NCBI RefSeq assembly: GCF_000523235.1
Contig: NZ_CP006850.1
Span: 3,286,001-3,350,000, forward strand
DNA: 64,000 nucleotides
Direction: 5' to 3'
Origin: Nocardia nova SH22a
Lineage (GTDB): Bacteria > Actinomycetota > Actinomycetes > Mycobacteriales > Mycobacteriaceae
Both the position numbers and the translations under genes were made by a program. Within the stretch, counting starts at the first letter, position 1; every line of letters starts with the position of its first letter. The notes below the pieces were generated by a model. That model saw only the letters and a program-made list of their open reading frames with translations, did no database searches and was not told where the DNA came from. Shown piece by piece: positions 16,935 through 24,840 of this stretch.

Positions 16935-17861
16935 ATGCCGGACCTGACCGCTTTTCACGAGATCGCCGCGCGCGTGAACAACTGGGGCCGCTGGGGCGCC
17001 GACGACGAGATCGGCACCCTCAACCTCATCACCGGCGAGGTGGTGCGTGACGCGGCCGCGACCGTCCGCACCGGACGGCGGATCGGGCTGGCGCTACCGC
17101 TGAAGCAGCGCGGCGTGCAGACCGGCATGGTGCGCGGGCGGGTGAACCCGCTGCACACCATGGTCGCGGTGAACTGGGAGCTGTTCGGGCCGGGATTCGT
17201 TGCCACCAGCGACGATTCGGTCACCATGGGCCTGCAGGCGGGCACCCACTGGGATGCGCTGCCGCACGTCTCGCACAGCGGTCGGATCTACAACGGCCGC
17301 CCCGCCGATTCGATCACCGCCCATCGCGGTGCGGGTTTCGCGGGCATCGACAAGACGCCGCCCATCGTCTCGCGCGGTGTCCTGCTGGACGTGGCACGGG
17401 CGCGCGGAGTCGACCGGCTGGCCGGGGATCACGCCGTCTCGCCCGAGGATCTGGACGCCGCCGAGGCGATGGCGGGCGTGCGGGTGCGGGCGGGGGATGT
17501 GGTGCTCGTGCGGACCGGGCAGATGGGCCTGTACCTGGCCGGGGACCGCGACGGGTACGGCCTGCCGTCACCCGGATTGTCGATGCGCTGCCCGGAATGG
17601 TTCCACGCGCGCGATGTGGCGGCGGTCGCCAACGACACCCTCACCTTCGAGATCTGCCCGCCCGAGATCGAGGATCTGTGGCTGATCGTCCACGCGCTGC
17701 ATCTGGTCGAGATGGGCATGTTGCAGGGGCAGAACTGGAATCTCGAGGAGCTGTCGCGGGTCTGCGCCGAGGAGGGCCGCTACGAATTCCTGCTCTCGGC
17801 CGTGCCGGAGCCGTTCGCCGGTGCGACCGGGGCGCCGGTCGCACCCGTGGCGATCCTCTAA
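16935..17861 (+). CDS. Metal-dependent cyclase/hydrolase family protein
   Basis: This 308-aa protein belongs to the family of kynurenine formamidase-like metal hydrolases (cyclase family). The metal-binding signature is in GTHWDALPHVSH, with His and Asp spaced as in HxxxDxxxH, and a second block is AGDVVLVRTG. WGRWGADDEIGTLNLI near the N-terminus is typical of the long actinobacterial subfamily. The substrate is unknown. I chose the ATG at 16935. The stop overlaps the stop of the convergent DUF427 gene by four bases. Confidence 0.85.
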   Translation: MPDLTAFHEIAARVNNWGRWGADDEIGTLNLITGEVVRDAAATVRTGRRIGLALPLKQRGVQTGMVRGRVNPLHTMVAVNWELFGPGFVATSDDSVTMGLQAGTHWDALPHVSHSGRIYNGRPADSITAHRGAGFAGIDKTPPIVSRGVLLDVARARGVDRLAGDHAVSPEDLDAAEAMAGVRVRAGDVVLVRTGQMGLYLAGDRDGYGLPSPGLSMRCPEWFHARDVAAVANDTLTFEICPPEIEDLWLIVHALHLVEMGMLQGQNWNLEELSRVCAEEGRYEFLLSAVPEPFAGATGAPVAPVAIL

Positions 17862-18262
17862 CTCTTGGCGCGCAGCTCCCGGCCGCTGACCGCCGGATTC
17901 GCCACGCCGATCTCGACGCGCACCCGGTCCTGGTAGAAGCCGATGTGGTCGCGGATCAGCGCGACCTCCGGATACGGGTCGTGGTACTCCCAGGCGATCG
18001 GCTCGGTGCCGTCGCTCGCCCGCCAGTAGCGGGCCCAGCCCTTGAACGGGCAGCGCGAGGTGAAGTCGTCGGCGACCAGCAGGTCGAAGCGCACATCGGC
18101 GGTGGGGACGTAGAACACGATCCCGTGGTCCTGTTCGGCGACGAGCAGACTCCCCGTCGTCTCCGCGAGAACACGCTCACCCGCGGTGATCCGGACCAGG
18201 TTGCGGATCCGCTGCACATCGACGCGATAGTCGGGCCACTGGACGAAGCCGGACGGTTCCAT
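17858..18262 (-). CDS. DUF427 domain protein
   Basis: This 134-aa single-domain protein of the DUF427 beta-barrel family has the hallmark RCPFKGWARYW block and a preceding VPTADVRFDLL segment; WEYHDPYPEVALIRDHIGFY-x-D is the family's C-terminal signature. Function in the family is not established. It may be co-transcribed with the thioesterase upstream, from which it is separated by 24 bp. Confidence 0.88.
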   Translation of the reverse strand: MEPSGFVQWPDYRVDVQRIRNLVRITAGERVLAETTGSLLVAEQDHGIVFYVPTADVRFDLLVADDFTSRCPFKGWARYWRASDGTEPIAWEYHDPYPEVALIRDHIGFYQDRVRVEIGVANPAVSGRELRAKS

Positions 18263-18286
18263 GACGTTCCTCCGATATCTCGGGTG

Positions 18287-19186
18287 TCAGAGCACGGTAT
18301 CGCTGTGCGCGCGGGCCGCGCCATCGGAGGGCCGGAAACCCCGCACCATCGCGTGCACGCTGTAGGAGGCCATCAGCCGCCCGTCGGCGGCGTGCACCCG
18401 CCCCTCGCTCTGGGCGTGACCGCGCCCGGCGTAGATCACCCTTGTGCTGTACAGCAGCCACTGCGACACATCGGGCTCGTCGTGAAAGGTGATGGTGGCC
18501 ATCGTGATTCCGGTCGAGATCGCCGAATGCGCCATCGCCTGGCCGAAGCCCGCGTGCGGGCGCAGCGCCGCGGCCACCGTCCAGTGCCCGGTCGACTGCG
18601 ACAGCAGCGCCGCGTGCAGGGCGGCGGAATCCGGCGCGTCGCGGTAGCGGGTCCAGACGAACAGCTCCGGCGGGCCGATGCGGTCGGGATCCGGGGTGTA
18701 GGCGTCGCCGACGACACGCATCTCCCGGCCGTCCACCACCGAGCCCGGTGTCTCGAGCGCGGCCGCGCGCTCCGGCGGATCGACCAGCGGCATCGGCGCC
18801 ACCGTGCGGATCAGATCCGGCGCTCCGGCGTCGAGCAGGACGAGACCCGCACAGCACGGCGCATCATGCTGCAGGACCCGGACCTGTGCCGTGCTGAAGG
18901 TGCGTCCGGCCCGGACGACATCGACATCGACCGCCAAGGGTGCGTCGTGGGCCGCGACGCGGGAGAAGATCATCGACGCCGACACCACCCGCTGGCCCGG
19001 AATCTCCTTGGCCGCCGCGACGATCCCGTCGCCGAGCATCTGGCCCGCCTCGACGACATTGCGCATCGATGGGCCGTGCGCCGGGGCGAGGTAGTGCCCC
19101 GCGCCCTCGGGCTGTACGTCCATGAGCCGGATCATCTCGGCCTGCGTCCAGGGCGGTTCGGGCGCGGTGTGCGGTTGGTCGTCCAT
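18287..19186 (-). CDS. Acyl-CoA thioesterase-like protein
   Basis: This protein of about 299 aa has two hotdog-fold halves, as in TesB-type acyl-CoA thioesterases. The N-terminal half includes PGQRVVSASMIFSRVA and VDVDVVRAGRTFSTAQVRVLQ; the C-terminal half includes QSTGHWTVAAALRPHAGFGQAMAHSAISTGITMATITFHD and YAGRGHAQSEGRVHAADGRLMASY. The enzymatic substrate is unknown. I chose the ATG at 19186 (MDDQPH) because a GAGGGG site precedes it at correct spacing. A longer form from a TTG or ATG up to 30 bp upstream is possible. Confidence 0.82.
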   Translation of the reverse strand: MDDQPHTAPEPPWTQAEMIRLMDVQPEGAGHYLAPAHGPSMRNVVEAGQMLGDGIVAAAKEIPGQRVVSASMIFSRVAAHDAPLAVDVDVVRAGRTFSTAQVRVLQHDAPCCAGLVLLDAGAPDLIRTVAPMPLVDPPERAAALETPGSVVDGREMRVVGDAYTPDPDRIGPPELFVWTRYRDAPDSAALHAALLSQSTGHWTVAAALRPHAGFGQAMAHSAISTGITMATITFHDEPDVSQWLLYSTRVIYAGRGHAQSEGRVHAADGRLMASYSVHAMVRGFRPSDGAARAHSDTVL

Positions 19187-19349
19187 CGAACCCCTCGACG
19201 TAAACAGCATTCTCAATTCAGAGAGTTACATTACCATCTGGTGTCCGGGCCTCGCGCGGGCTGTTTCGGGCTCATGCGATACGACGGTGTGCGAGATCAG
19301 GCCCTGGCGAGCGCGGCGGCCGAATCTGGGGAGTCGATGGACATGTCCG

Positions 19350-19412
19350 GGCGGTGGCGGAGTTCGCAGGCGACCCCGTCGACCGGCCTGCGGAGTGCGG
19401 CTTGTATCTCCG
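19350..19412 (-). repeat. Decayed partial copy C of the 19625-20659 gene 3' end
   Basis: This segment matches about 19680-19751 of the intact gene (core GACCCCGTCGACCGGCCTGC, then TATCTCCGCC) with a deletion of about 6 bp and scattered substitutions. It is shorter and more diverged than copy B. The reading frame is not maintained. Confidence 0.65.
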
Positions 19413-19440
19413 CCGTTGTCGACAGCTGCTGCGGCGGGCT

Positions 19441-19549
19441 CGGCGGTGCGCGCCGAGAGCTGGTCGGCCACCGACCGTGGGCGGCGGCGGAGTTCGCGAA
19501 CGCGGTCGACCCCGTCGACCGGTCTGCCGAGCGCGGCTCCCCTCTCTGC
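19441..19549 (-). repeat. Decayed partial copy B of the 19625-20659 gene 3' end
   Basis: This segment of about 105 bp aligns without gaps to 19642-19750 of the intact gene, with shared cores such as GCGCGCCGAGAGCTG (one change) and CCCCGTCGACCGG. It corresponds to the protein ending GLGRRPRPVADQLSARAAQL. Together with copy C it gives three ordered copies of one 3' segment, a decayed tandem duplication. Confidence 0.7.
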
Positions 19550-19624
19550 CGTTGTCGCTCTCTGCCGTGGCTGGCTGGATGCTCGCGGGGCGGCCGATAC
19601 GCCGGGCGTGCACTCCCACTGGCG

Positions 19625-20659
19625 TCAGGTCATGGCGAGTTGGGCGGCGCGCGCCGAGAGCTGATCGGCCACCGGCCGTGGGCGGCGGCCGAGTCCGCAG
19701 GCACAGGCCACCCCGTCGACCGGCCTGCCGAGCGCGGCTTCGATCTCCGCCAGCGTCACTCGCTGTTGTTCGAGCGTCGGCACATCGTGCACCAGACCGG
19801 CGTGGAACCGGGTGTGCGGCGGCAGCATCAGCCCGGCCAGAGGCCGATAACAGGTGGCGCCGGTGCGCGGCGGCTTGTCACCCGCGGCGAACGGGGCGTG
19901 CACATATTCCAGCGGCCGATCCGCGGGCCATTGGCGCGCAAGCGAATTCGCGAGTGCGACGACGGCGCGCGTGCGCGGGCCGGTGGCGGCCTTGTTGCGC
20001 AGACTGCCCAGGCACAGATGGACGCCGATCCGGGTGCCCGGGGGAGTGGCCGCCGCCAGGGCGGCGATACCCGCTCCGAGCCGCAGGGAGCGTTCGACCA
20101 CCCCGCCCAGCGGTCCGGCCAGCGTCGTCAGCACCAGCTCGGCGGTCGCCTCGAGCTGGATCACGACCTCGTCACCGGCCAGCTCGCGAATCGCGGTGAT
20201 ATCGCGAACGGTGGCCTCCCGGAACGCCTTCCGATGGGCGAGCGCCCCGCGCGGTCCCAGGGCCACGACCGCGAGCGTGAGATCGGTGGGCATGCCGAGC
20301 TGGAGCGCGAGGTCCGGCCGCCCGTACTCGGCGCGCAGCCGCTCGAACACCGGCCACGCCTCCGCCGCTTCGGCCGCGTAGCCGAGATCGATGTCCGCAC
20401 CACGGAATTCGACTCCGCGCGGCACCCGGTAGGTCGTGCGATCGGCCAGCGACTTCCACTGCCCGGCGCGGACCACCTCCAGTTTTCCCTGTTTCACGAG
20501 ATCATCGAGAATGGGAACCACATAGAGTTCGTAGCGACGGGTCTCGCCGGTCGGCAGTGTCAGCAGCCGGGTGCGATGGGCCGTCAGCATGGCACGCATC
20601 GCGGTTTCGGTGTCCTCGGCCGGAAAGCTGCCCACGAAATGCACTGCACGAGAGCCCAT
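19625..20659 (-). CDS. MetE/UROD-like superfamily protein of unknown function
   Basis: This 344-aa protein resembles the TIM-barrel fold of cobalamin-independent methionine synthase and uroporphyrinogen decarboxylase, most clearly at the end, where VHLCLGS, HAGLVH-x3-LEQQRVTLAEIEAALGR and VACACGLGRRP recall zinc-binding MetE C-termini. The methionine-synthase N-terminal domain is absent, so it is not a complete MetE. It might transfer or remove a one-carbon group, but no substrate is evident. Partial copies of its 3' end lie directly downstream. Confidence 0.65.
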   Translation of the reverse strand: MGSRAVHFVGSFPAEDTETAMRAMLTAHRTRLLTLPTGETRRYELYVVPILDDLVKQGKLEVVRAGQWKSLADRTTYRVPRGVEFRGADIDLGYAAEAAEAWPVFERLRAEYGRPDLALQLGMPTDLTLAVVALGPRGALAHRKAFREATVRDITAIRELAGDEVVIQLEATAELVLTTLAGPLGGVVERSLRLGAGIAALAAATPPGTRIGVHLCLGSLRNKAATGPRTRAVVALANSLARQWPADRPLEYVHAPFAAGDKPPRTGATCYRPLAGLMLPPHTRFHAGLVHDVPTLEQQRVTLAEIEAALGRPVDGVACACGLGRRPRPVADQLSARAAQLAMT

Positions 20660-20748
20660 CCGGCAATCGTAGTCGCTCCCGTGCGCGGGCGAGGGCCGGA
20701 ATGCCGATCGACGGGCGGGTGCGACCGACCGCGCTGCGCCGCCGGAGG

Positions 20749-22230
20749 TTACCGGTGACCGGCCTGGAGTTCACCCGATGCGAACCGGGGCGACCAGATG
20801 GCGTGCTCGTAGTGCTGCCGCAAGGATTCCGGTTCGGAAGCGGCGGCGGGCTCCGATGGGAGACGCTGATCTTCGAGATGGAGATCGCGGCCGAGCGCGT
20901 CGACCACGCGGGGAATGTGGTGGGCGAGGCTCTGCACATCGCCGATGGGGTAGCCGAAGCTCAGCTGCGCCGCCGCGGAGAAGATGTGGATCCGGCCGAC
21001 CCAGGGCGCGCGGCCGGGTTCCTTCTCCACGAGCTGAAATCCGCTGCCCAGGTAGGGTGTCTGGGCCAGCGCGGCATCGGCGAGTTCCGGCTCGGGGCGA
21101 TAGCGGTCGGCCCACAGCGCGATATCGCCCGCGATCTCGGCCAATTCGGGACGGATGTGCGGGTCGTAGTGGTATCCGGTTCCGGCGATGACGAAATCGA
21201 AGGTGTGCCTGCCATCGGCCGCGTCGACCGCCACCCGGTCACCGACCGCCTCGGTCCCCAGCCACGGCGCGTTCAGGTGGAGGTGGAATCCGGTGAACGC
21301 GGCCGCCCGTCGCACCGAGTCCAGCGGCACACTGCGTCCCGCCCGCACGGCCAGCGCGCGGCGGCGCCAGCGCTCCTCGTCACCGCTGCGGTGGAAGTTG
21401 TTGCGGGCGCCGATATTTCCGGAAGGGCCGCCCGCGCCCTGGACGATCAGATCGGGGCGGCGAGTGAACAGATGCACCTGCGCCGCGCCCGCTTCCAGAG
21501 CGGTGGCGGCCGCGTCGAATGCCGAGGCCGCGGCCCCGAGCACACCCACCGACTTTCCGGCCAGCGCCTCGAAGTCGATGTGATGCCCGGTGTGCGCCAG
21601 CAGATTCGAGGGCAGGCCGGCGAGTTCGGGGGGCAGATACGGGCCACCGGTTCCCTCGACACCGTTGGCGAGCACCAGCTTCCGGGTGCGCTCGCGGAAG
21701 GTGACCTCGGTTCCGTCGGCCCGGCGCACGACGAGTGTCAGTGTGAGGCCGTCCGGTTCGGGGGAGATACCGATCAGTCGGGTGTCGTGGCGTACCGGGA
21801 CGCCGAGATGGTGCCGGATCCAGTCGAGGTAGCGTGCCCACTCGAGGCGCGGAATGCGGTGCAGGTCCTCGTACGCCCGCTCGCCGTGCGTCGATTCGTA
21901 CCAGGCCCGGAAACTCAGTCCGGCAATGCCGAATTCGGGTTCAGGCCAGCTCTTCGGGGTACGCAGATTCACCATGCGGGCCGTGGTGGTCCACACTCCG
22001 CTCGCCCCGGGAGCCGCGGCGTCGATGACCGACACCCGGCCGATGCCTGCTCGGCGCAGCGCGAATCCGATCCCCACCCCGGCTTGGCCGCCACCCACGA
22101 TCACGACATCGTGATCGGCGGCCGTGGGCCGGACCCAGTTCGCCGGATCGGGGCCGAAATGCCGTAGCACACGGGCAGCATGGTCATCGGCGAGGCTGTT
22201 CGATTCCACCACGGGGACAATCCATTTCAC
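20749..22230 (-). CDS. FAD/NAD(P)-binding monooxygenase-like oxidoreductase
   Basis: This protein of about 493 aa has a Rossmann FAD motif VVIVGGGQAGVGIGF and a second nucleotide-binding motif VGVLGAAASAFDAAA, the two-dinucleotide layout of flavin-containing and Baeyer-Villiger-type monooxygenases. ASGVWTTTARMVNLRTPKSW and FDFVIAGTGYHYDPHIRPEL are further family-like blocks. The NAD(P)-loop GAAAS departs from the usual GxGxxS/A. The substrate is unknown. The start is uncertain: I took a GTG at 22230, while an open frame continues upstream to 22380 without a good ribosome site. Confidence 0.75.
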   Translation of the reverse strand: MKWIVPVVESNSLADDHAARVLRHFGPDPANWVRPTAADHDVVIVGGGQAGVGIGFALRRAGIGRVSVIDAAAPGASGVWTTTARMVNLRTPKSWPEPEFGIAGLSFRAWYESTHGERAYEDLHRIPRLEWARYLDWIRHHLGVPVRHDTRLIGISPEPDGLTLTLVVRRADGTEVTFRERTRKLVLANGVEGTGGPYLPPELAGLPSNLLAHTGHHIDFEALAGKSVGVLGAAASAFDAAATALEAGAAQVHLFTRRPDLIVQGAGGPSGNIGARNNFHRSGDEERWRRRALAVRAGRSVPLDSVRRAAAFTGFHLHLNAPWLGTEAVGDRVAVDAADGRHTFDFVIAGTGYHYDPHIRPELAEIAGDIALWADRYRPEPELADAALAQTPYLGSGFQLVEKEPGRAPWVGRIHIFSAAAQLSFGYPIGDVQSLAHHIPRVVDALGRDLHLEDQRLPSEPAAASEPESLRQHYEHAIWSPRFASGELQAGHR

Positions 22231-22534
22231 TCGGCCCGGTATCGATCGCACGATTCGTGCCGCGGCAGTCCGCGCCGCACCGGGGAATCTCCACGTGCCG
22301 GTCGACAGGGCACATGGGTGCGTCACGGATCGCTTCCGCGGCGCATTCCACAATGTAGAACGCCGCGCCGTCGCACGCACGAATTACAGTCTGCGCAAAT
22401 TCAATTCCTGATGCGCGCCGCCGGAACTATTACGGTGCGCGACCGGGCAGGGAGGGTGGCTCCGTCAAGCGGAACTGCAGCGAATGTGTAGATAATCTGC
22501 GCGATTGCAACCCGGGGCGGTTCGGGTTCGCGAG

Positions 22535-22563
22535 CCTAGGCTGAGGCCCGTATCCGATTTGCG
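22535..22563 (+). promoter_or_regulatory. Candidate promoter with CCTAGGCTGAG motif
   Basis: The sequence CCTAGGCTGAG contains a TAGGCT -10-like hexamer (22537-22542) and is followed by TCCGATTTG. The same arrangement (CCTAGCCTGAG, then TCCGATTTG) occurs before the binding-protein gene at 30131. No convincing -35 hexamer is seen. Shared architecture suggests common control of the two importer transcripts. Confidence 0.4.
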
Positions 22564-22595
22564 AATCAATTCCGAAACGATCAGGTGCATCGATC

Positions 22596-22609
22596 GTCCG
22601 ATATCGGAC
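22596..22609. promoter_or_regulatory. 14-bp perfect palindrome before the short LLM gene
   Basis: GTCCGAT-ATCGGAC is a perfect palindrome ending two bases before the GTG at 22611. It repeats the TCCGAT core of the upstream promoter region. It is a candidate operator, and its position makes a downstream translation start (TTG at 22653) more attractive. Confidence 0.35.
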
Positions 22610-22610
22610 C

Positions 22611-23525
22611 GTGCGGAAATGCGATCACCGTGCTGACGAGAGTCGAATTGTCTTGACCGATAGATACATTGTGGGCGCAGCCTTGGATGCCGCGCAGACT
22701 GCGGGAATATTCGAGCGGGGCGGCCCGGGGCCGAGTGAATTCGGCGCGCTGCTGGATTCCTCCGGTATCGATTTCGTCATTCTCCGCCCCGACTCCGGCA
22801 CCACCCGGTTCGATCCCTCCATCGCTGCCACCGTCCTGGCGCGGCACACCCGGACGGTGGGGCTCGTGGTGGCCGCGGCGCCGCTGCGCGACCACCCCTA
22901 CAACCTCGCCCGGCGCCTGGGATCGATCGACCATGTCAGCCGTGGCCGGGCCGGATGGCTGGTGCTGCTCGGGGACCCGGCCGCGGGCGACGGGCACAGC
23001 GTCTGGACCTCCGCACCGCGCGGGGACGTCCCCGCCGACGCGGTCCGCGCGATTCGTGAACTGTGGGAGAGCTGGCCGCCCGACGCCGTCGTCGACGACC
23101 GCGAGCGCGGTGTCTTCACCGACTCGGCACGCATCCGGTACATCGATCACGCTGGGGCACACAGCATTTCCGGGCCGTTGAACATTCCGGAACCGCCGCA
23201 GGTCAAACTGCCGATCTTCGCCGAGTCCCCGGTGCCCGCCGACTATCGCGCGCTCGACGGGCTCGCCGACGTGGTGGTCGGACCGCCCGGCACGCCCGCC
23301 GCAGGGCCAGTCCTGCACTGGGCCGACGCCGCGGCACCGGTACCGGCGACACCGTCCGCCGGAGTCGTGGTGGCCGGTGACGGGAACGCCGCCGACATCG
23401 TGGCGGCCGCCGCACGCCACGTCACCGCCGCCGCACCGGCCGGGACGACCCTGCGGGCCCGGCTCGGACTCGCGGCGCCCGCACCGGTGCTCGCGGGCGC
23501 CCGCAGCGCCTTCCCCGCCGCCTGA
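22611..23525 (+). CDS. Short, degenerate luciferase-like monooxygenase homolog
   Basis: This 304-aa relative of the NtaA/SnaA/DszA flavin monooxygenases is about 120-140 residues shorter than the six full-length members nearby. The N-terminal half can be followed block by block (TVGLVVAAAPLRDHPYNLARRLGSIDHVSRGRAGW), and the RIRYIDH-x-GPLNIP block is kept. The flavin-side motif GWNVVTT is replaced by GWLVLLG, and the LPGL-x-GSTEAEA region is missing. The ending ARLGLAAP matches full-length relatives. It could be a non-catalytic partner subunit of the LLM at 23545. The start is uncertain (GTG 22611 or TTG 22653). Confidence 0.72.
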   Translation: MRKCDHRADESRIVLTDRYIVGAALDAAQTAGIFERGGPGPSEFGALLDSSGIDFVILRPDSGTTRFDPSIAATVLARHTRTVGLVVAAAPLRDHPYNLARRLGSIDHVSRGRAGWLVLLGDPAAGDGHSVWTSAPRGDVPADAVRAIRELWESWPPDAVVDDRERGVFTDSARIRYIDHAGAHSISGPLNIPEPPQVKLPIFAESPVPADYRALDGLADVVVGPPGTPAAGPVLHWADAAAPVPATPSAGVVVAGDGNAADIVAAAARHVTAAAPAGTTLRARLGLAAPAPVLAGARSAFPAA

Positions 23526-23544
23526 TCCGGACCAGGAGATTTCG

Positions 23545-24834
23545 ATGACCGCATCCCAGCCCGAGCACGTGATCCTGAACGTCAACGTCCTCGATGTCGG
23601 AATCGCGCCCCGCGCTTGGACTCTCGGTGAGGTGCGCGCGGACGCGTTCGTCGACCCCGATCACTTCGCGCAGGCCGCCCGGACCGCCGAACGCGGAACT
23701 CTCGACGCGCTGTTCCTCGCCGACGGCCCCGCACTGCGGGAGGACCCGCGCCACAAACCCGGACGGGCGCTCGAGCCCGGAGTGATCCTGGCCGCGGTCG
23801 CCGCCGAAACCGAACACCTCGGCCTGATCGGCACCCTGTCGACAACCTTCAACGACCCGATCGAACTGGCCGAGCGGCTCCTGTCACTCGACTACGCCTC
23901 GGGCGGCCGGCTGGGCTGGAACGTGGTGACGACGTATTCGCCCGCGGCCGCCGGGAATTTCGGCCTGAGCGCCATGCATGATCGGGACGCCCGATACCGC
24001 CGGGCCGAGGAATTCGTGACGTTCGTCCGCGCGCTCTGGGACAGCGCCCTCGACGGTGGGACCGTGCACCATCACGGCGAATATTTCGATGTGGACTGGG
24101 GATTGCGCACACCGCCCTCGGCACAGGGCTATCCGCTGTTCGTCCAGGCCGGGGGATCACCGGCCGGGCGAATTCTCGCGGGCCGCAGTGCCCACGCGGT
24201 GTTCTCCGCGGAACTGACACTGTCGGCCGCGATCCGCCATTACCGGCACGTGAAATCCGTTGCGCGCGAAGCGGGTCGCGACCCCGGCGAGGTGAAGATC
24301 CTGCCCGGACTCACCACGATCATCGGTTCCACCGAAGCCGAAGCGGTGCAACGCTTCCAGACGCTGTTCCGCTCGGTGGACGAGGGGCCCGAACGCACCC
24401 GCCTGGAGTCCACCCTCGGCGTACCGCTGGACGAGCTGGACTTCGATCGTCCCCTGCCCGAGAGGGTCTTGGCGGGACCGCCGGATCCGAGCACGTTCTC
24501 CGCCTCCCTCGGCTTCCGGGAATCGATCGTAGAACTGGCCCGCGAACGCGATCTCACGTTGCGCGAACTGATCCGGGAACTGCGCGGCGGCGCCGGACAT
24601 CGCGCCGTGATCGGGACGCCCGAGAATGTCGCCGACACGATCGAGGACTGGTTCCGGCGCGGTGCGGCCGACGGCTTCAACCTCATGCCCGACGCCTTCC
24701 CTTCGGGCCTGACCACCTTCGTCGACGAAGTGGTCCCGATCCTGCGCCGCCGCGGCCTGTTCCGGCACGAATACGCCGAGCCGACGCTGCGGGAACGCTT
24801 CGGTCTCGCTGTGCCCGCCACGGTCCGAGCGTGA
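23545..24834 (+). CDS. LLM-class FMN-dependent monooxygenase (NtaA/SnaA/DszA type)
   Basis: This 429-aa TIM-barrel flavin monooxygenase would use FMNH2 supplied by a separate reductase. Family landmarks are ALFLADGPALRED near residue 55, IGTLSTTFNDP, GGRLGWNVVTTYSP, PLFVQAGGSPAGR, LPGLTTIIGSTEAEA, and the C-terminal GTPENVADTIEDWFRRGAADGFNLMPDAFP. The ATG at 23545 follows an AGGAG site. It is the second gene of an operon that continues into an ABC importer, so the imported compound is probably its substrate or a precursor. The substrate itself is unknown. Confidence 0.9.
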   Translation: MTASQPEHVILNVNVLDVGIAPRAWTLGEVRADAFVDPDHFAQAARTAERGTLDALFLADGPALREDPRHKPGRALEPGVILAAVAAETEHLGLIGTLSTTFNDPIELAERLLSLDYASGGRLGWNVVTTYSPAAAGNFGLSAMHDRDARYRRAEEFVTFVRALWDSALDGGTVHHHGEYFDVDWGLRTPPSAQGYPLFVQAGGSPAGRILAGRSAHAVFSAELTLSAAIRHYRHVKSVAREAGRDPGEVKILPGLTTIIGSTEAEAVQRFQTLFRSVDEGPERTRLESTLGVPLDELDFDRPLPERVLAGPPDPSTFSASLGFRESIVELARERDLTLRELIRELRGGAGHRAVIGTPENVADTIEDWFRRGAADGFNLMPDAFPSGLTTFVDEVVPILRRRGLFRHEYAEPTLRERFGLAVPATVRA

Positions 24835-24840
24835 ACGGAC

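Larger units (their letters stand above)
19217..19624. other. Intergenic region with decayed repeats
   Basis: This 408-bp gap holds the probable promoter of the thioesterase gene near 19211-19240 (TCTC-AATTCA-GAGA inverted repeat, TAATGT hexamer on the minus strand) and two degenerate copies of the 3' end of the neighbouring gene, described separately. I see no intact gene. Confidence 0.6.

Noticed and set aside
17597..20758. Open frame of 1053 codons on the + strand across four minus-strand genes
   Set aside because: It crosses gene boundaries and intergenic repeats and its product has no recognisable domain. The minus-strand genes are supported by motifs.
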